Shown here: positions 38,501 through 42,785 of the stretch, piece by piece
Layout: every line of letters begins with the position of its first letter
How positions within the stretch are numbered: the stretch's first letter is position 1
The notes under the pieces: generated by a model
The model's database searches: none
Told to the model about the DNA's origin: nothing
What the model saw: the letters and a program-made list of their open reading frames with translations, nothing else
DNA from: Sphaerolaimus hirsutus
Lineage: Eukaryota > Nematoda > Chromadorea > Monhysterida > Sphaerolaimidae
Length of the DNA: 64,000 nt
NCBI GenBank assembly: GCA_964036195.1
Contig: OZ038450.1
Span: forward strand, 11,348,701 to 11,412,700
Direction: 5' to 3'
Translations under genes and position numbers: made by a program

Positions 38501-39144
38501 CTGGCAGCGCTATGTCCAGCGATGCTGCGAGACAATGGGCAGATTGCGCCGCCCGGCCGTACGAGCGCGGTATATAGGAGCCACACACATCAGTTGACAT
38601 CGTGAATAAATAAATGAATGGTAAATGACAATAAATGTCAACTGAATTTCAACTAAACAACTCTTAAAAGATTTTTTTAAAGCAGCACGCTTGATGACCC
38701 CACACACATAGTTAACATCGACACCAAATGTCAACTGGTTCCTATCCCAATTCAAAGCTTACGTTTAAACGTCGTTCGTCAGCTCGTCAGCAAGCTTTAA
38801 ATCGGGATCGGAACCAGTTGACATTTGGTGTCGATGTCAACTAGTGTGTGGGCCCAATAGGAACAGTGAAAATTAGGTGTCACGATATTAAGTTAACTAT
38901 GCTCTAACACATATGGAAGTTGAAATCACATAATCAACCAAAATTTAGTTGACACGAATTCTGATGTCAACTAGTGTGTGTCAACGTTGACTCATTCTTA
39001 CGACTCACAGCCGAGACTGAGGACGTAATTGTCATCCAGGACAATGTCGGTCAAATCGTTTTCGTTGACATCAGCCGCGGAGCACGGCAAAAATCTGACG
39101 GCCAGGTGGAACGAAAGTAGGAGCCAGCTCAAAACCGGCTCCAT
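1..39144 (-). CDS. Giant sushi/EGF/Ig/FN3 surface protein gene, 59 exons, 3' end beyond window
   Basis: I joined 59 exons by hand on the minus strand; all internal boundaries are GT-AG and every junction keeps the reading phase. The product exceeds 5,160 residues: signal peptide, Cys-rich segment, sushi, EGF-like, 15 Ig and 15 FN3 domains, then a repeat-coding exon of at least 1,858 codons. Domain borders nearly all fall on phase-1 introns, and FN3 domains are nearly all split by a phase-0 intron, six of the first halves being exactly 101 nt. This modular layout is typical of exon-shuffled extracellular proteins. I expect a secreted or membrane-anchored adhesion or receptor protein; no transmembrane segment lies inside the window. 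The order resembles no named family I know (LAR, DSCAM, sidekick and hemicentin all differ). Weakest points are the exon 4 donor and the exon 10 donor, chosen by phase. No expression evidence is available here. Confidence 0.9.
5655..6719 (-). CDS. Exons 57-58: Ig domain 15
   Basis: Exons are 6628..6719 and 5655..5874. The first half carries DHIWCNVSDA, the second IKIQWISEGMP, LTILDFENEH and LVCSVVDKHTH, giving Cys, Trp and Cys in order. This is the last folded domain before the repeat exon; it ends in phase 1 at GTGGGT, which sets the frame of the repeat exon. Confidence 0.8.
5875..6627 (-). other. Intron between Ig15 exons
   Basis: AT-rich intron of the giant gene with a poly-G run near 6,507. 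I see no coding exon or clear element ends. Confidence 0.6.
7046..7873 (-). CDS. Exons 55-56: Ig domain 14
   Basis: Exons are 7741..7873 and 7046..7236. The first half has ITFVCNMTFLGL and DVSW; the intron divides the Trp codon itself (phase 2). The second half carries MEVSCSVLSDN. The donor of exon 55 is GTTTGT. Confidence 0.78.
8163..11488 (-). CDS. Exons 52-54: Ig domain 13 and FN3 domain 15
   Basis: Exons are 11295..11488, 9838..10011 and 8163..8355. Exon 52 has VHILCNATGLPQPRLILYS, with no Trp after the Pro-rich turn; exon 53 has NFTCLAENVHGK and then GPGTPPTLSKI and LEWREPIYTNG. Exon 54 carries QYTIYYTQNPF and FKLQAESKRGPG. The introns contain two long inverted-repeat elements at 10.07-11.27 kb. 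Confidence 0.8.
8488..9163. mobile_element. TAGGGATGG...CCATCCCTA element in FN3-15 intron
   Basis: Ends TAGGGATGGAAAAAAAGCGC and GCGCTGGCCATCCCTA are inverted. The core shares GAAATTGCGCGCTTGCGCGC and TGCAAAATACCTAGTGC blocks with the elements at 44.5, 46.1, 46.9 and 48.6 kb. Confidence 0.78.
10074..10360. mobile_element. CGTATTTCCTCGAAATACC inverted-repeat element
   Basis: Ends ACCGTATTTCCTCGAAATAC and GTTCGAGGAATTACGGTAT, with runs of C on one side and G on the other. A family with about eight copies in this window. Confidence 0.78.
10383..11274. mobile_element. Larger CGAATAAGTCCCC inverted-repeat element
   Basis: The arms carry repeated CGAATAACTCCCC / GGGGAGTTATTC motifs and end in CGAGGATTTGCGGTAT on the right. 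Related to the CGTATTTCCTCGAA family. The central part has no recognisable coding. Confidence 0.65.
12020..12412 (-). CDS. Exons 50-51: FN3 domain 14
   Basis: Exons are 12312..12412 (101 nt) and 12020..12233. The first half carries APSVKPELGN and LSLLGWPIDTAGNVT, the second HVVVYYTWEGS and YYVTAALANDHGVGE. The B-strand Trp and the Tyr ladder of FN3 are both present. Confidence 0.8.
12477..13335 (-). CDS. Exons 48-49: Ig domain 12
   Basis: Exons are 13131..13335 and 12477..12619. The first half has TLWCNMSGNPLPTLTWTVK, the second FEVTCTGSNEVGNA. It is split by a phase-2 intron of about 510 bp, in which I see no transposon termini. Confidence 0.82.
13336..13841 (-). other. Intron between Ig11 and Ig12
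   Basis: Nothing recognisable; short open frames on both strands look like noise. Confidence 0.55.
13842..14114 (-). CDS. Exon 47: Ig domain 11, core Trp missing
   Basis: A single-exon Ig domain with both core Cys (NINCSAMGNPLPD and FTFICKATNPSG). The C-strand Trp expected after NPLP is replaced: VDYETPP follows. It is followed directly by another Ig domain rather than an FN3. Confidence 0.78.
14283..14768 (-). CDS. Exons 45-46: FN3 domain 13
   Basis: Exons are 14677..14768 and 14283..14517. The first half carries VTPLTDVSFE and VIVSWMPAEQEP, the second DYFIYYTSNLSEP and YGVVTRSEFDPS. Its C-terminal half departs most from the FN3 consensus: the usual Tyr-x-hydrophobic and Gly-x-Gly signature is blurred. 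Confidence 0.72.
14843..15241 (-). CDS. Exons 43-44: Ig domain 10
   Basis: Exons are 15096..15241 and 14843..14990. The first half has TMWCNVTGNPRPSVRWHV, the second DVDVTCTASNENG. The exon 44 acceptor (CTGAAG) lacks a good pyrimidine tract and is the less certain boundary. Confidence 0.78.
15366..15767 (-). CDS. Exons 41-42: FN3 domain 12
   Basis: Exons are 15655..15767 and 15366..15573. The first half carries STPSAPSLSIL and LDEWQAPIE, the second SYRILYSIDGEL and YYIKAIAYNKFGKG. The first half has a longer loop than its sisters (113 nt instead of 101). Confidence 0.8.
15777..16085. repeat. Fold-back repeat of GCGCAAGTAAGC / GCTTACTTGTGC units
   Basis: The left half has several AGCGCAAGTAAGCCCTCA-type units and the right half their reverse complements (GAGAGCTTACTTGTGCTGA). 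It lies in the intron between Ig9 and FN3-12. Confidence 0.75.
16145..18027 (-). CDS. Exons 39-40: Ig domain 9, split by a nested-transposon intron
   Basis: Exons are 17885..18027 and 16145..16259. The first half has LELVCEGTGWPQPILEWTI, the second MNMDVACNGYTLFLD. The two halves are separated by 1.6 kb of transposons nested three deep, yet phase 0 is kept across the gap. The second half is recognised mainly from position, phase and the F-strand Cys. Confidence 0.72.
16260..17884. mobile_element. Three transposons nested in the Ig9 intron
   Basis: The outermost is a palindromic GTTGACAAGGACACC element (left arm 16334-16395, right arm 17805-17880). Inside lies an AT-rich element from AGGGTTGGCAAAA (16402) to ACCAACCATG (about 17672), rich in AAATAAAATAAAAT. 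Inside that is a CGTATTACCTCGAA element (16757-17185). No coding is seen. Confidence 0.7.
18094..18500 (-). CDS. Exons 37-38: FN3 domain 11
   Basis: Exons are 18382..18500 and 18094..18304. The first half carries the Pro-rich start IRPYPEPTLPVSVP and VSWEPLNETDKD, the second GYAVYYTAADD and YFIKVAAINVNGEGP. Confidence 0.82.
18552..18949 (-). CDS. Exons 35-36: FN3 domain 10
   Basis: Exons are 18852..18949 and 18552..18759. The first half carries GPASAPHSIVPTV and ILQWSQPVYGNDLI, the second GYLIYSSHNES and FFIRMKAVDKNGVGP. It uses the non-consensus donor GTTCGT. Confidence 0.82.
18950..19553 (-). other. Intron between Ig8 and FN3-10
   Basis: Contains a GCACTTATTT..GTCTCGTGTT / CCAATGAT block that recurs near 34.50 kb, so probably old transposon remains. 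No coding exon found. Confidence 0.45.
19554..19934 (-). CDS. Exon 34: Ig domain 8
   Basis: A long single-exon Ig domain (381 nt). The first Cys and Trp are in LRCNANGYPPANISWQIS and the second Cys in LLVTCKAENLVDVDED. An additional Cys pair (SCLPAGC) sits between the C and D strands and may form a local disulphide loop, which no other Ig domain here has. Confidence 0.82.
20184..21177 (-). CDS. Exons 31-33: Ig domain 7 and FN3 domain 9
   Basis: Exons are 21043..21177, 20446..20699 and 20184..20373. Ig7 has TFHCFATGYPAMESVQWLV and SIDLMCEAVNAVG. Exon 32 carries straight on into FN3-9 (GPRYAPEEISH, VFLQWSAVPDE). Exon 33 carries VYRVAWSDNG and YSFEIASVIEQNG. The intron between exons 31 and 32 contains a GCGCC inverted-repeat element. 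Confidence 0.82.
20757..20996. mobile_element. GCGCC inverted-repeat element in Ig7 intron
   Basis: Ends GGTGATGGAAAAAGCGC and GCGCCTTTTATCACAAA with many GCGCCA/TGGCGC motifs between. One of at least seven copies in the window. Confidence 0.75.
21241..21899 (-). CDS. Exons 29-30: FN3 domain 8
   Basis: Exons are 21799..21899 (101 nt) and 21241..21439. The first half carries PDLAPQNVRI and VIWDPVDDVNGQFI, the second HYIVEWREPND and FRVSVVNHRGSPGP. It is the second of two adjacent FN3 domains. Confidence 0.83.
21936..22248. mobile_element. CGTATTTGCTTGAATAATTCC inverted-repeat element
   Basis: Ends ACCGTATTTGCTTGAATAAT and ACTATTCAAGCAAATACGGT form an inverted repeat; G-rich arms. In the intron between FN3-7 and FN3-8. 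Confidence 0.78.
22295..22960 (-). CDS. Exons 27-28: FN3 domain 7
   Basis: Exons are 22860..22960 (101 nt) and 22295..22493. The first half carries GPGTAPESITVHV and VNWEPPEVPNGRIL, the second GYYLAHQSSDD and YTVTVWANNEDGEGP. The donor of exon 27 is GTCTGT, a weak match to consensus. Confidence 0.83.
23068..23467 (-). CDS. Exons 25-26: Ig domain 6
   Basis: Exons are 23283..23467 and 23068..23200. The Cys-Trp pair is in LTCEFDGFPAPEVSWLIG and the second Cys in DVTCEARNAFG. The domain is split by a phase-0 intron in the middle, the commonest Ig arrangement in this gene. Confidence 0.85.
23888..25009 (-). CDS. Exons 22-24: Ig domain 5 and FN3 domain 6
   Basis: Exons are 24754..25009, 24157..24295 and 23888..24092. 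Ig5 has HNITCTATGVPKPSIEWIP and NINVTCVAKNE, finishing with its last strand in exon 23. Exon 23 continues into FN3-6 (GPTSPPTGVSL, TVFWNPPSIPNG). Exon 24 carries NYIIRYKPVGD and YSIHVVAVGKAMGES. Confidence 0.83.
25010..25396 (-). other. Intron between FN3-5 and Ig5
   Basis: Low-complexity AT-rich sequence with repeated TCTCAGAAAATC / GAGATTTTCTGA segments in both orientations, likely a decayed inverted-repeat element. Confidence 0.45.
25397..25810 (-). CDS. Exons 20-21: FN3 domain 5
   Basis: Exons are 25710..25810 (101 nt) and 25397..25619. The first half carries APSDAPSDIQVE and IQWRRPKHPNGEIT, the second HYVVYYSAD and HVKMRAVNEYGEGP. It follows FN3-4 directly with no Ig between. Confidence 0.83.
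25917..26134. mobile_element. CTTCTAATAGAACGGC inverted-repeat element, copy 1
   Basis: Left end GCATTTCTTCTAATAGGACG, right end TTCTATTGTAAGAAGTACAG, with AATAGAACGGCA motifs inside. In the intron between FN3-4 and FN3-5. Confidence 0.72.
26266..26725 (-). CDS. Exons 17-19: FN3 domain 4
   Basis: Exons are 26625..26725 (101 nt), 26467..26538 and 26266..26407. They carry GPGSAPKEI and LLRWLPPTYPNGQIT, then KYVLHLSEDP, then KPGADTELL and YYFRMTALTADGNGP. The second half is divided by an additional 59-nt phase-0 intron that the sister FN3 domains lack. That short intron does not resemble the introner family. Confidence 0.8.
26805..28971 (-). CDS. Exons 14-16: Ig domain 4, with an extra introner-type intron
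   Basis: Exons are 28849..28971, 28592..28663 and 26805..26969. The first Cys is in IWVHCAVSGYPKPDA and the second in VNFHCAGKNSFG; no Trp is visible at the usual C-strand position. This is the only Ig domain split into three exons. The first split, just before the B-strand, is exactly one copy of the introner family (28664..28848), which suggests that this intron is a recent gain. Confidence 0.82.
27478..27632 (+). mobile_element. Diverged introner-family copy nested in an AT-rich element
   Basis: The right end (CATTTTACAGGTGTCTGGGACTGCCC) minus a few bases matches the family end; the centre has AAAATGCCCTGGAAAATGGC. It sits within the 27.2-28.2 kb GATGGCAAA element. Confidence 0.6.
27671..27852. 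repeat. Perfect-looking palindrome with 60-bp arms
   Basis: The left arm begins ATACTCCAGC and contains CACCTTACAATGAAATCTAC; the right arm is its reverse complement ending GCTGGAGTAT. The arms are nearly identical, implying a recent hairpin-type element. Confidence 0.75.
28664..28848 (-). mobile_element. Introner copy forming an extra intron in Ig domain 4
   Basis: The 185-bp minus-strand intron starts GTGCCGATCCCTGACCCTG and ends CAGGGTCTGGGACCGCCCAC plus AG. It has the same inverted-repeat ends and AAAAGTCATGTAAAATGCC interior as the TMEM120 copy. Upstream exon flank CCAG, intron end ACAG. Its position is unique among the 15 Ig domains. Confidence 0.92.
28972..29633 (-). other. Intron between FN3-3 and Ig4
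   Basis: Includes a short (CA)n run near 29,220. No element ends or exon recognised. Confidence 0.5.
29634..30510 (-). CDS. Exons 11-13: Ig domain 3 and FN3 domain 3
   Basis: Exons are 30281..30510, 29883..30065 and 29634..29817. Ig3 has LIIECTAVGVPRPTINWLF, then the late Cys in SVICIAVND. Exon 12 runs on without an intron into FN3-3 (GPGTTPNHFSV, VSLKWAQPT); exon 13 supplies GYTVWYKPKD and FKVEAFNQDGVGP. An Ig tail and FN3 head in the same exon recurs in Ig5, Ig7 and Ig13. Confidence 0.85.
30123..30275. mobile_element. Short CGTATTTCCTTGAAATACC element
   Basis: Ends ACCGTATTTCCTTGAAATAC and AATTCGAGGGAATACGGTAG; it abuts the donor of the Ig3 first exon. Confidence 0.72.
30637..31588. mobile_element. 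Large GCGCC inverted-repeat element with unique core
   Basis: The left end TAGTGATGGAAAAGCGCC and right end GGCGCCATTCCATCACTA are inverted and flanked by CTAGTA / ACTAGTA, a likely target duplication. GCGCC-rich arms (30.64-30.90 and 31.37-31.58 kb) bracket about 460 bp of unique sequence with no recognisable coding. Confidence 0.7.
31835..33331 (-). CDS. Exons 9-10: FN3 domain 2
   Basis: Exons are 33231..33331 (101 nt) and 31835..32039. The first half carries GPGSPPRGVI and LTWYPPDIPNGDVT, the second GYTIYYTDNN and YYIRVAAMNERGEG. The 1.2 kb intron between them holds a large fold-back repeat. I placed the exon 10 donor at GTGCGT, which gives the phase needed by the next exon. Confidence 0.82.
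32460..33128. mobile_element. Fold-back element with hexamer-like arms
   Basis: Outer ends CCGCAAGTGGACAAGTTAAG and CTTAACTTGTCTACTTGCGG are inverted. Each arm has many degenerate copies of AGTTAAGAGTTGA (32.48-32.64 kb) or its complement (32.88-33.11 kb). About 240 bp of unique core contains no gene I recognise. Confidence 0.8.
33440..33703 (-). CDS. Exon 8: Ig domain 2
   Basis: A single-exon Ig domain with VNITCVTPEPGAK around the first Cys and YEIVCLGQNKAG around the second. The canonical C-strand Trp is absent: LSLLTADG occupies that place, and a Trp occurs later in FGTWISI. The frame joins Ig1/FN3-1 through a GTAGGT donor. Confidence 0.8.
33749..33953. mobile_element. CTTCTAATAGAACGGC inverted-repeat element, copy 2
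   Basis: Ends CAGTATTTCTTCTAATAGAA and TTCTATTAGAAGAAATACGG are a clear inverted repeat. Confidence 0.75.
33976..34340 (-). CDS. Exons 6-7: FN3 domain 1
   Basis: Exons are 34237..34340 and 33976..34168. The first half begins GPGSPPKVGI and has the B-strand Trp (MEWQPPVVLN). The second half begins GYRVYYTDN and has the late Tyr and Gly of FN3 (RYYFITVAYDEYGEG). The split is in phase 0 after the loop following Trp, as in most of its sister domains. Confidence 0.85.
34551..34735. mobile_element. GCGCC inverted-repeat element
   Basis: Ends TAGTGATGGAAAAGCGCC and GGCGCTTTTTCCATCACTA form a clean inverted repeat. Located in the intron before FN3-1. Confidence 0.8.
34968..35252 (-). CDS. Exon 5: Ig domain 1
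   Basis: A complete I-set-like Ig domain in one exon. The B-strand Cys is in VKCSALGYPYP, the C-strand Trp in EVTWLRDDD, and the F-strand Cys in ARFRCEARN. It is unusually GC-rich compared with the other exons. The donor is GTAGGT in phase 1. Confidence 0.85.
35359..35774. mobile_element. CGTATTTCTTCGAAATACC inverted-repeat element
   Basis: Ends CCGTATTTCTTCGAAATACC and GGTATTTCGAGGAAATACGG with C-rich and G-rich arms. Confidence 0.78.
35889..36402. mobile_element. GTTGTTAAAAGTACTGAAC element, copy 1
   Basis: Starts GAGTTGTTAAAAGTACTGAA and ends TACGTTTTAACAACTA. It contains many GAAAACGTAAAA-type units. Confidence 0.75.
36489..36915. mobile_element. CGTATTACCTCGAAATACC inverted-repeat element
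   Basis: Ends ACCGTATTACCTCGAAATAC and TAATTCGAGGTAATACGGTA. Confidence 0.78.
36998..37528. mobile_element. GTTGTTAAAAGTACTGAAC element, copy 2, inverted
   Basis: It ends GTTCAGTAATTTTAACAACT, the reverse complement of the start of copy 1, and carries the same units in opposite orientation (TTTTACGTTTTC). Copies 1 and 2 thus form a long inverted pair in one intron. Confidence 0.72.
37621..37887 (-). CDS. Exon 4: EGF-like module plus a second Cys-rich stretch
   Basis: The sequence NPCWDNNGNCTHVCLPGEG, then CSCP and DGRTC, matches the six-Cys EGF-like pattern seen in LDL-receptor-family proteins (C1 to C6 with the DGxxC ending). A further Cys-rich stretch of about 45 residues follows and is unassigned. 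The acceptor at 37888 is clear. The donor is uncertain: three overlapping GT steps lie at the end, and I chose the one that restores phase with the next exon. An undetected exon in the repeat-filled 35.3-37.6 kb intron is possible. Confidence 0.7.
37958..38524 (-). CDS. Exons 2-3: basic Cys-rich segment and sushi (CCP) domain
   Basis: Exons are 38350..38524 and 37958..38118. Exon 2 encodes a Cys-poor basic stretch and a Pro-rich linker starting near CSGNPLKYPPVP. Exon 3 carries the sushi signature: Tyr-x-Cys, Gly-Tyr-x-Leu, a late Cys, Trp, then Pro-x-Cys (YDCVSGYELL ... MYCSHRQW ... QPVCVP). Sushi domains mediate extracellular protein binding. The intron between them holds an antisense copy of the introner family but uses its own splice sites outside that copy. 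Confidence 0.75.
38150..38326 (+). mobile_element. Introner-family copy, antisense inside intron 2 of the giant gene
   Basis: It starts GTGCCAATCCCAGACC after ATCAG and ends GGTCCGGAACTGCACACAG on the plus strand. As it is antisense to the host gene, the host intron uses splice sites outside the copy (38119 and 38349). Confidence 0.85.
38700..38990. repeat. Palindromic ACACCAAATGTCAACTGG element
   Basis: Left arm ACACCAAATGTCAACTGGTT and right arm AACCAGTTGACATTTGGTGT are exact inverses around a CGTCAGCTCGTCAGCAAGC core; partial arms follow to 38990. The same family occurs at 16.3/17.8 kb and 54.19-54.41 kb. Confidence 0.8.
39009..39144 (-). CDS. Exon 1: signal peptide and start of giant Ig/FN3 protein
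   Basis: The ATG at 39144 opens a classic signal peptide: a short polar start, the hydrophobic run VLSWLLLSFHLAV, then a likely cleavage site after CSA. An in-frame ATG at 39192 would add 16 residues rich in Pro and Ser ahead of the hydrophobic core; I prefer the inner start because it places the core next to the N-terminus. The exon ends in phase 1 at a GTGAGT donor. Confidence 0.8.
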
Positions 39145-39933
39145 GGCTAAGGGTGGAGGATTTCCTGGGGGTGCGGATATCGAACGAGTCATTAAATCGA
39201 GTGGTCAGCGTGAACATGCAAAAACGCGGTCAGAGTGGACAAATTTGCAATGGCGCCAACGCGAGCATGCGCCAAAGCAAATAAAGGCCCACTATTGTGC
39301 AAGTGATGTTTGTTAGACTTCCCGTCAGCGCGAATTTTCTCCCGGGGTCAACGCTGCAATTTTTTCAGATATTGTATTACGCAGATGTGCAAAGGCGTTC
39401 CTACAAGAGGAAGTTGCCGCGACACACAAGCTGGGGGGCGGCATATCATTTTTCGCTTCGCAGCCGGAATCCAGGTGCAACCGAAAACTGGGAACGCCGC
39501 GACAACTGCGGGAAACTGTCCTTTTGCGCAATCAGTGCGCCGGTAATTTCGCCGGGCGGCAAGACACGGTTTTCGCATAAAAAAATCTCACCTAGGGAGA
39601 GCCGGCAGTGTACCCACAAAATGCGCGCACGGTAAATATTTGCTGACTCGGTGTCGGTAAATGTGTTCCACAATTAGTGGTGCGGCGGGAATTATGAATG
39701 ACCAAAAATGTTTAGGGAGATGTTTTTGACGTGACGCTCCGAGCGGAAACCCCTCCCCAGCCAAGAAAATCTAGATTGAGGAAAGAATGGAAAATTCATA
39801 GATAAGGAAAATGAATATAAATAGAAGACAAGACACCTACACCAACGTTGAATCTTCAGTCCGATTCAATCCGTTATTGTCAAATGACTAGAAAGAGCTA
39901 ATGAGAAAAGTTTAAGTGGTATGTAGACATTAT

Positions 39934-40061
39934 AAATGTCAAAAGTCATGTAAAATGCCCTGCAAAATGGCAACTCAGTTGCCATTTGGCAGGGCATTTT
40001 ACGTGACTTTTGACACTTTGCATGATATTTGACATTTAATAGTGTCTGGGAGTGGCACCAG
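39934..40061 (+). mobile_element. Introner-family copy upstream of the giant gene
   Basis: It keeps the AAAAGTCATGTAAAATGCCC palindrome and a right end GTCTGGGAGTGGCACCAG. The left terminus is truncated. It sits in intergenic DNA. Confidence 0.8.
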
Positions 40062-40420
40062 GTACATTTTGCATTCGCAAATGTGACGTAGAAAACCTAC
40101 TGCCACTAGGACTACGGTTAAGCTAGAAGAATTAATAGAAGGGATGAGAAAGTGAGAACAATTAAAAAATAACAAAAAAACTCTGGCCATTTGAATATTT
40201 TCTTACTACTTGACGGGGTATTTACAATGTGGCCCTGGTCAAAATTATGATCCATTTTTCGAATGGCAAGTCGTTTACAGCAAACCCACCGCATAAAAAT
40301 ATCAACTTTCACAACAATCATAACTTTAAAATCAACACGTAGACACTCATTTTACGTGATAATTTTATCGTCATTATCCACCAGTATTCCTAACTATTGG
40401 TTGACTCACTCAATACGGAC

Positions 40421-40511
40421 TAGTGATGTAAGAAGCGGCAAAACTTTGGCGCCAAGCGCCATGGCGCCTTTTTCTTTGGCGCTGGCGTCGCCATGGCGCT
40501 CTTACATCACA
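40421..40511. mobile_element. Short GCGCC inverted-repeat element
   Basis: Ends TAGTGATGTAAGAAGC and GCTCTTACATCAC; intergenic. Confidence 0.7.
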
Positions 40512-41157
40512 AAATGGACCATACTACAAGCTGCATGTGCCGGTAGTCAACTATAGAACACCGTAGTATTTATTAAGTTCTGGGCAGTTTCCTCGGTAGA
40601 TTCACATCAATCAAAGCGGACAATAGCTTTTGTAATAGCAAACCACACGCTCGCAACCGAATTCCATTTTTCAAATCAAAAGCGGCGCCGACTTTTTACT
40701 GCGAACGACTTACAACCAATTAACATCTTAACGTCAGTTGATAAGCAAATTTACAAGCGAATTTACGCGACGGCGGCGCTTTTTGTCCCTTCCGAAGCGT
40801 AAATATTGCGTGCGTGAATCGTATCAACAAAGCGGGTTCCTTTTACGAATAAGCGGCTCAAACCGGACAAAATTTCAATCATCTACCGTTCTGATGTTGC
40901 ATTTTAGCTGTTTCAAAATACTGTCGCAATAAATCGCCACTAGCTCAATCGCGCGAGCTTAAATTTCACAACATGGGCGATAGATGAAAGTCGAAATGAA
41001 CCTATAAAAACACGAACAATGGATGTTTATATTCACGCGCTATAACTAAAAAGATCAACTTAAATGGAAAGCGCATAATAAATATTTGGTCAAGTTTACA
41101 GAAACGTGATATTGTAGTCCAAAAAGTGATTTGGCAATTGGTCAGAGCTGGCCAACA

Positions 41158-42055
41158 GAGTTGTTAAAAGTACTGAACTTTTTTGAAGTGAATGTAAACA
41201 AAGTAGTTATTTTTACTCACCCTTGAGTACAGAAAACTTCAAAGTGAGTATTTCTAACTTTCTACCCCCATTTTCATGCAAAATTACTAATTTCCTTACA
41301 TTTTGCCCATTTTCACCTTCAAATTAAAGTTAATATGCTTTTCTACCAATTCTCAGCCATTCTTGACTGTATATGTGCTTATGACTATTTTGCAAATGTG
41401 CGAATTTTGACTATTTTGCATATGTGCAAATTTTGACTATTTATTTTCCTTGTTTTTTAAAAAGCTTTTTTCTTTCTTTGTTTGTTCTATGCTTGTAAAA
41501 GCTAATAAAAAGCCTATACAAAATACATTTTCTGTACTTGAGAACTTAAAAATAGTACACATAAAGGTGAGCAATGGAACTTTCTTTCAGAAGAAACATA
41601 AAAATATTTAAGCAGTAAACAAAAACCGTATTTCTTTTAAGAGAATTGCGCCATTCTATTGTGCTTTTTACCTGTCATTCTATTGGAGGCTGCCATTCTA
41701 TTTTTTCACCAATGCTTTTCACACATTTTTCATCTGAACAGTATTTTTGATGAAAAATGAGCAACATTTTTATAATCAATTCAAACCAAACCAAAGGTGA
41801 AAACAACCCCTGAAGCATAGTTCTGAACACATTGGATGCTATCATCACCAATTTTTCATGTTTTGTATTTTGGCACTGCTACAACGTCACTTGTACCTGC
41901 TGTTCTATTGGAGGCTGTTGTTCTATTGTTTTCATGGGTGTAAAAAGTGCCTAAGCCTGCCGTTCTATTGGAGGTGCCCCTCTATTGAAGGTATGCCGTT
42001 CTATTGGAAGAAATGCGGTATACGTATTTTTCGAGTAAACGTAAATGCGTTTTAA
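41158..42055. mobile_element. GTTGTTAAAAGTACTGAAC element, copy 3, with a nested CTTCTAATAGAACGGC element
   Basis: Starts GAGTTGTTAAAAGTACTGAA and ends AATGCGTTTTAACAACTA. A second element (about 41625-42018, end TTCTATTGGAAGAAATGCGG) sits inside. Confidence 0.7.
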
Positions 42056-42228
42056 CAACTAAGCAGGCCATTGGAGGATATGCGAAGCTGAATATGTTAT
42101 GCAGACTAGTGATACATACATTTATTCGTAAAAATTACACTCCTGGCCGTGGTGCTTCCCCTTTGGCGTCACCGCCGCGCCGCGGCGCTTTCGCATCACT
42201 TTTCTTTTTAGCTAAGTTAATACATACA

Positions 42229-42785
42229 GGGTGCGGCAATTTAGACGCCCCCTCTAGATTTCGAATAACTCGTCACTGGGTAGTCGAATTGATGTCAAAT
42301 TTTAGGTCACCATAAACAACTGAATAGGAAATGATCCCTGAAAATATGGCTGCGATAGCTCCACTCGTTCGCAAGTTATTCACGCAAACACCAAGAATTG
42401 TCGCTTTACTACTCGTGGCAATACACATTGACAAAACAGAAGCTGCAGATGAAACCCAGATCGGTTGCAGTTGGCTATTCATAAGAGTGGTGGTTATATT
42501 GTTTGTTGCATTTTGTGAGTCGGTGCACATCACTCCTTCAAAATAAATTTTTTCACTGGTTATTGTGCGTTTTTATCGCTCAATGCCTATCGTCACGAGG
42601 TGTTGGTAGTGACAATGACGCGTTTGCATGAATAACCTGAGAACGAGTGGAGCTATCGCAGCCATATTTTCAGCGACCTTTTCCTATTTAGTTGTTAATG
42701 TTGACCTTAACTTTGACGTTAATCCGACTATCCAGTGACAAGTTATTTGAAATCTAGAGGGGGCGTCTAAATTGCCGCACCCTGT
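42229..42785. mobile_element. MITE-like element with long terminal inverted repeats
   Basis: Ends CAGGGTGCGGCAATTTAGAC and GTCTAAATTGCCGCACCCTG are perfect inverted copies. The arms extend over 100 bp (GGCTGCGATAGCTCCACTCG against its complement). No transposase is present. Confidence 0.88.

Larger units (their letters stand above)
39145..42228. other. 5' flank of the giant gene and intergenic DNA
   Basis: 39.2-39.7 kb is GC-richer with overlapping short open frames and may include promoter or 5' UTR. Beyond it lie an introner copy, a GCGCC element and a GTTGTTAAAA element (listed separately). I found no gene. Confidence 0.5.

Noticed and set aside
39297-39673. Overlapping open frames upstream of the giant gene
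   Set aside because: Open on both strands through GC-rich sequence with no domain or motif; more likely promoter or UTR.
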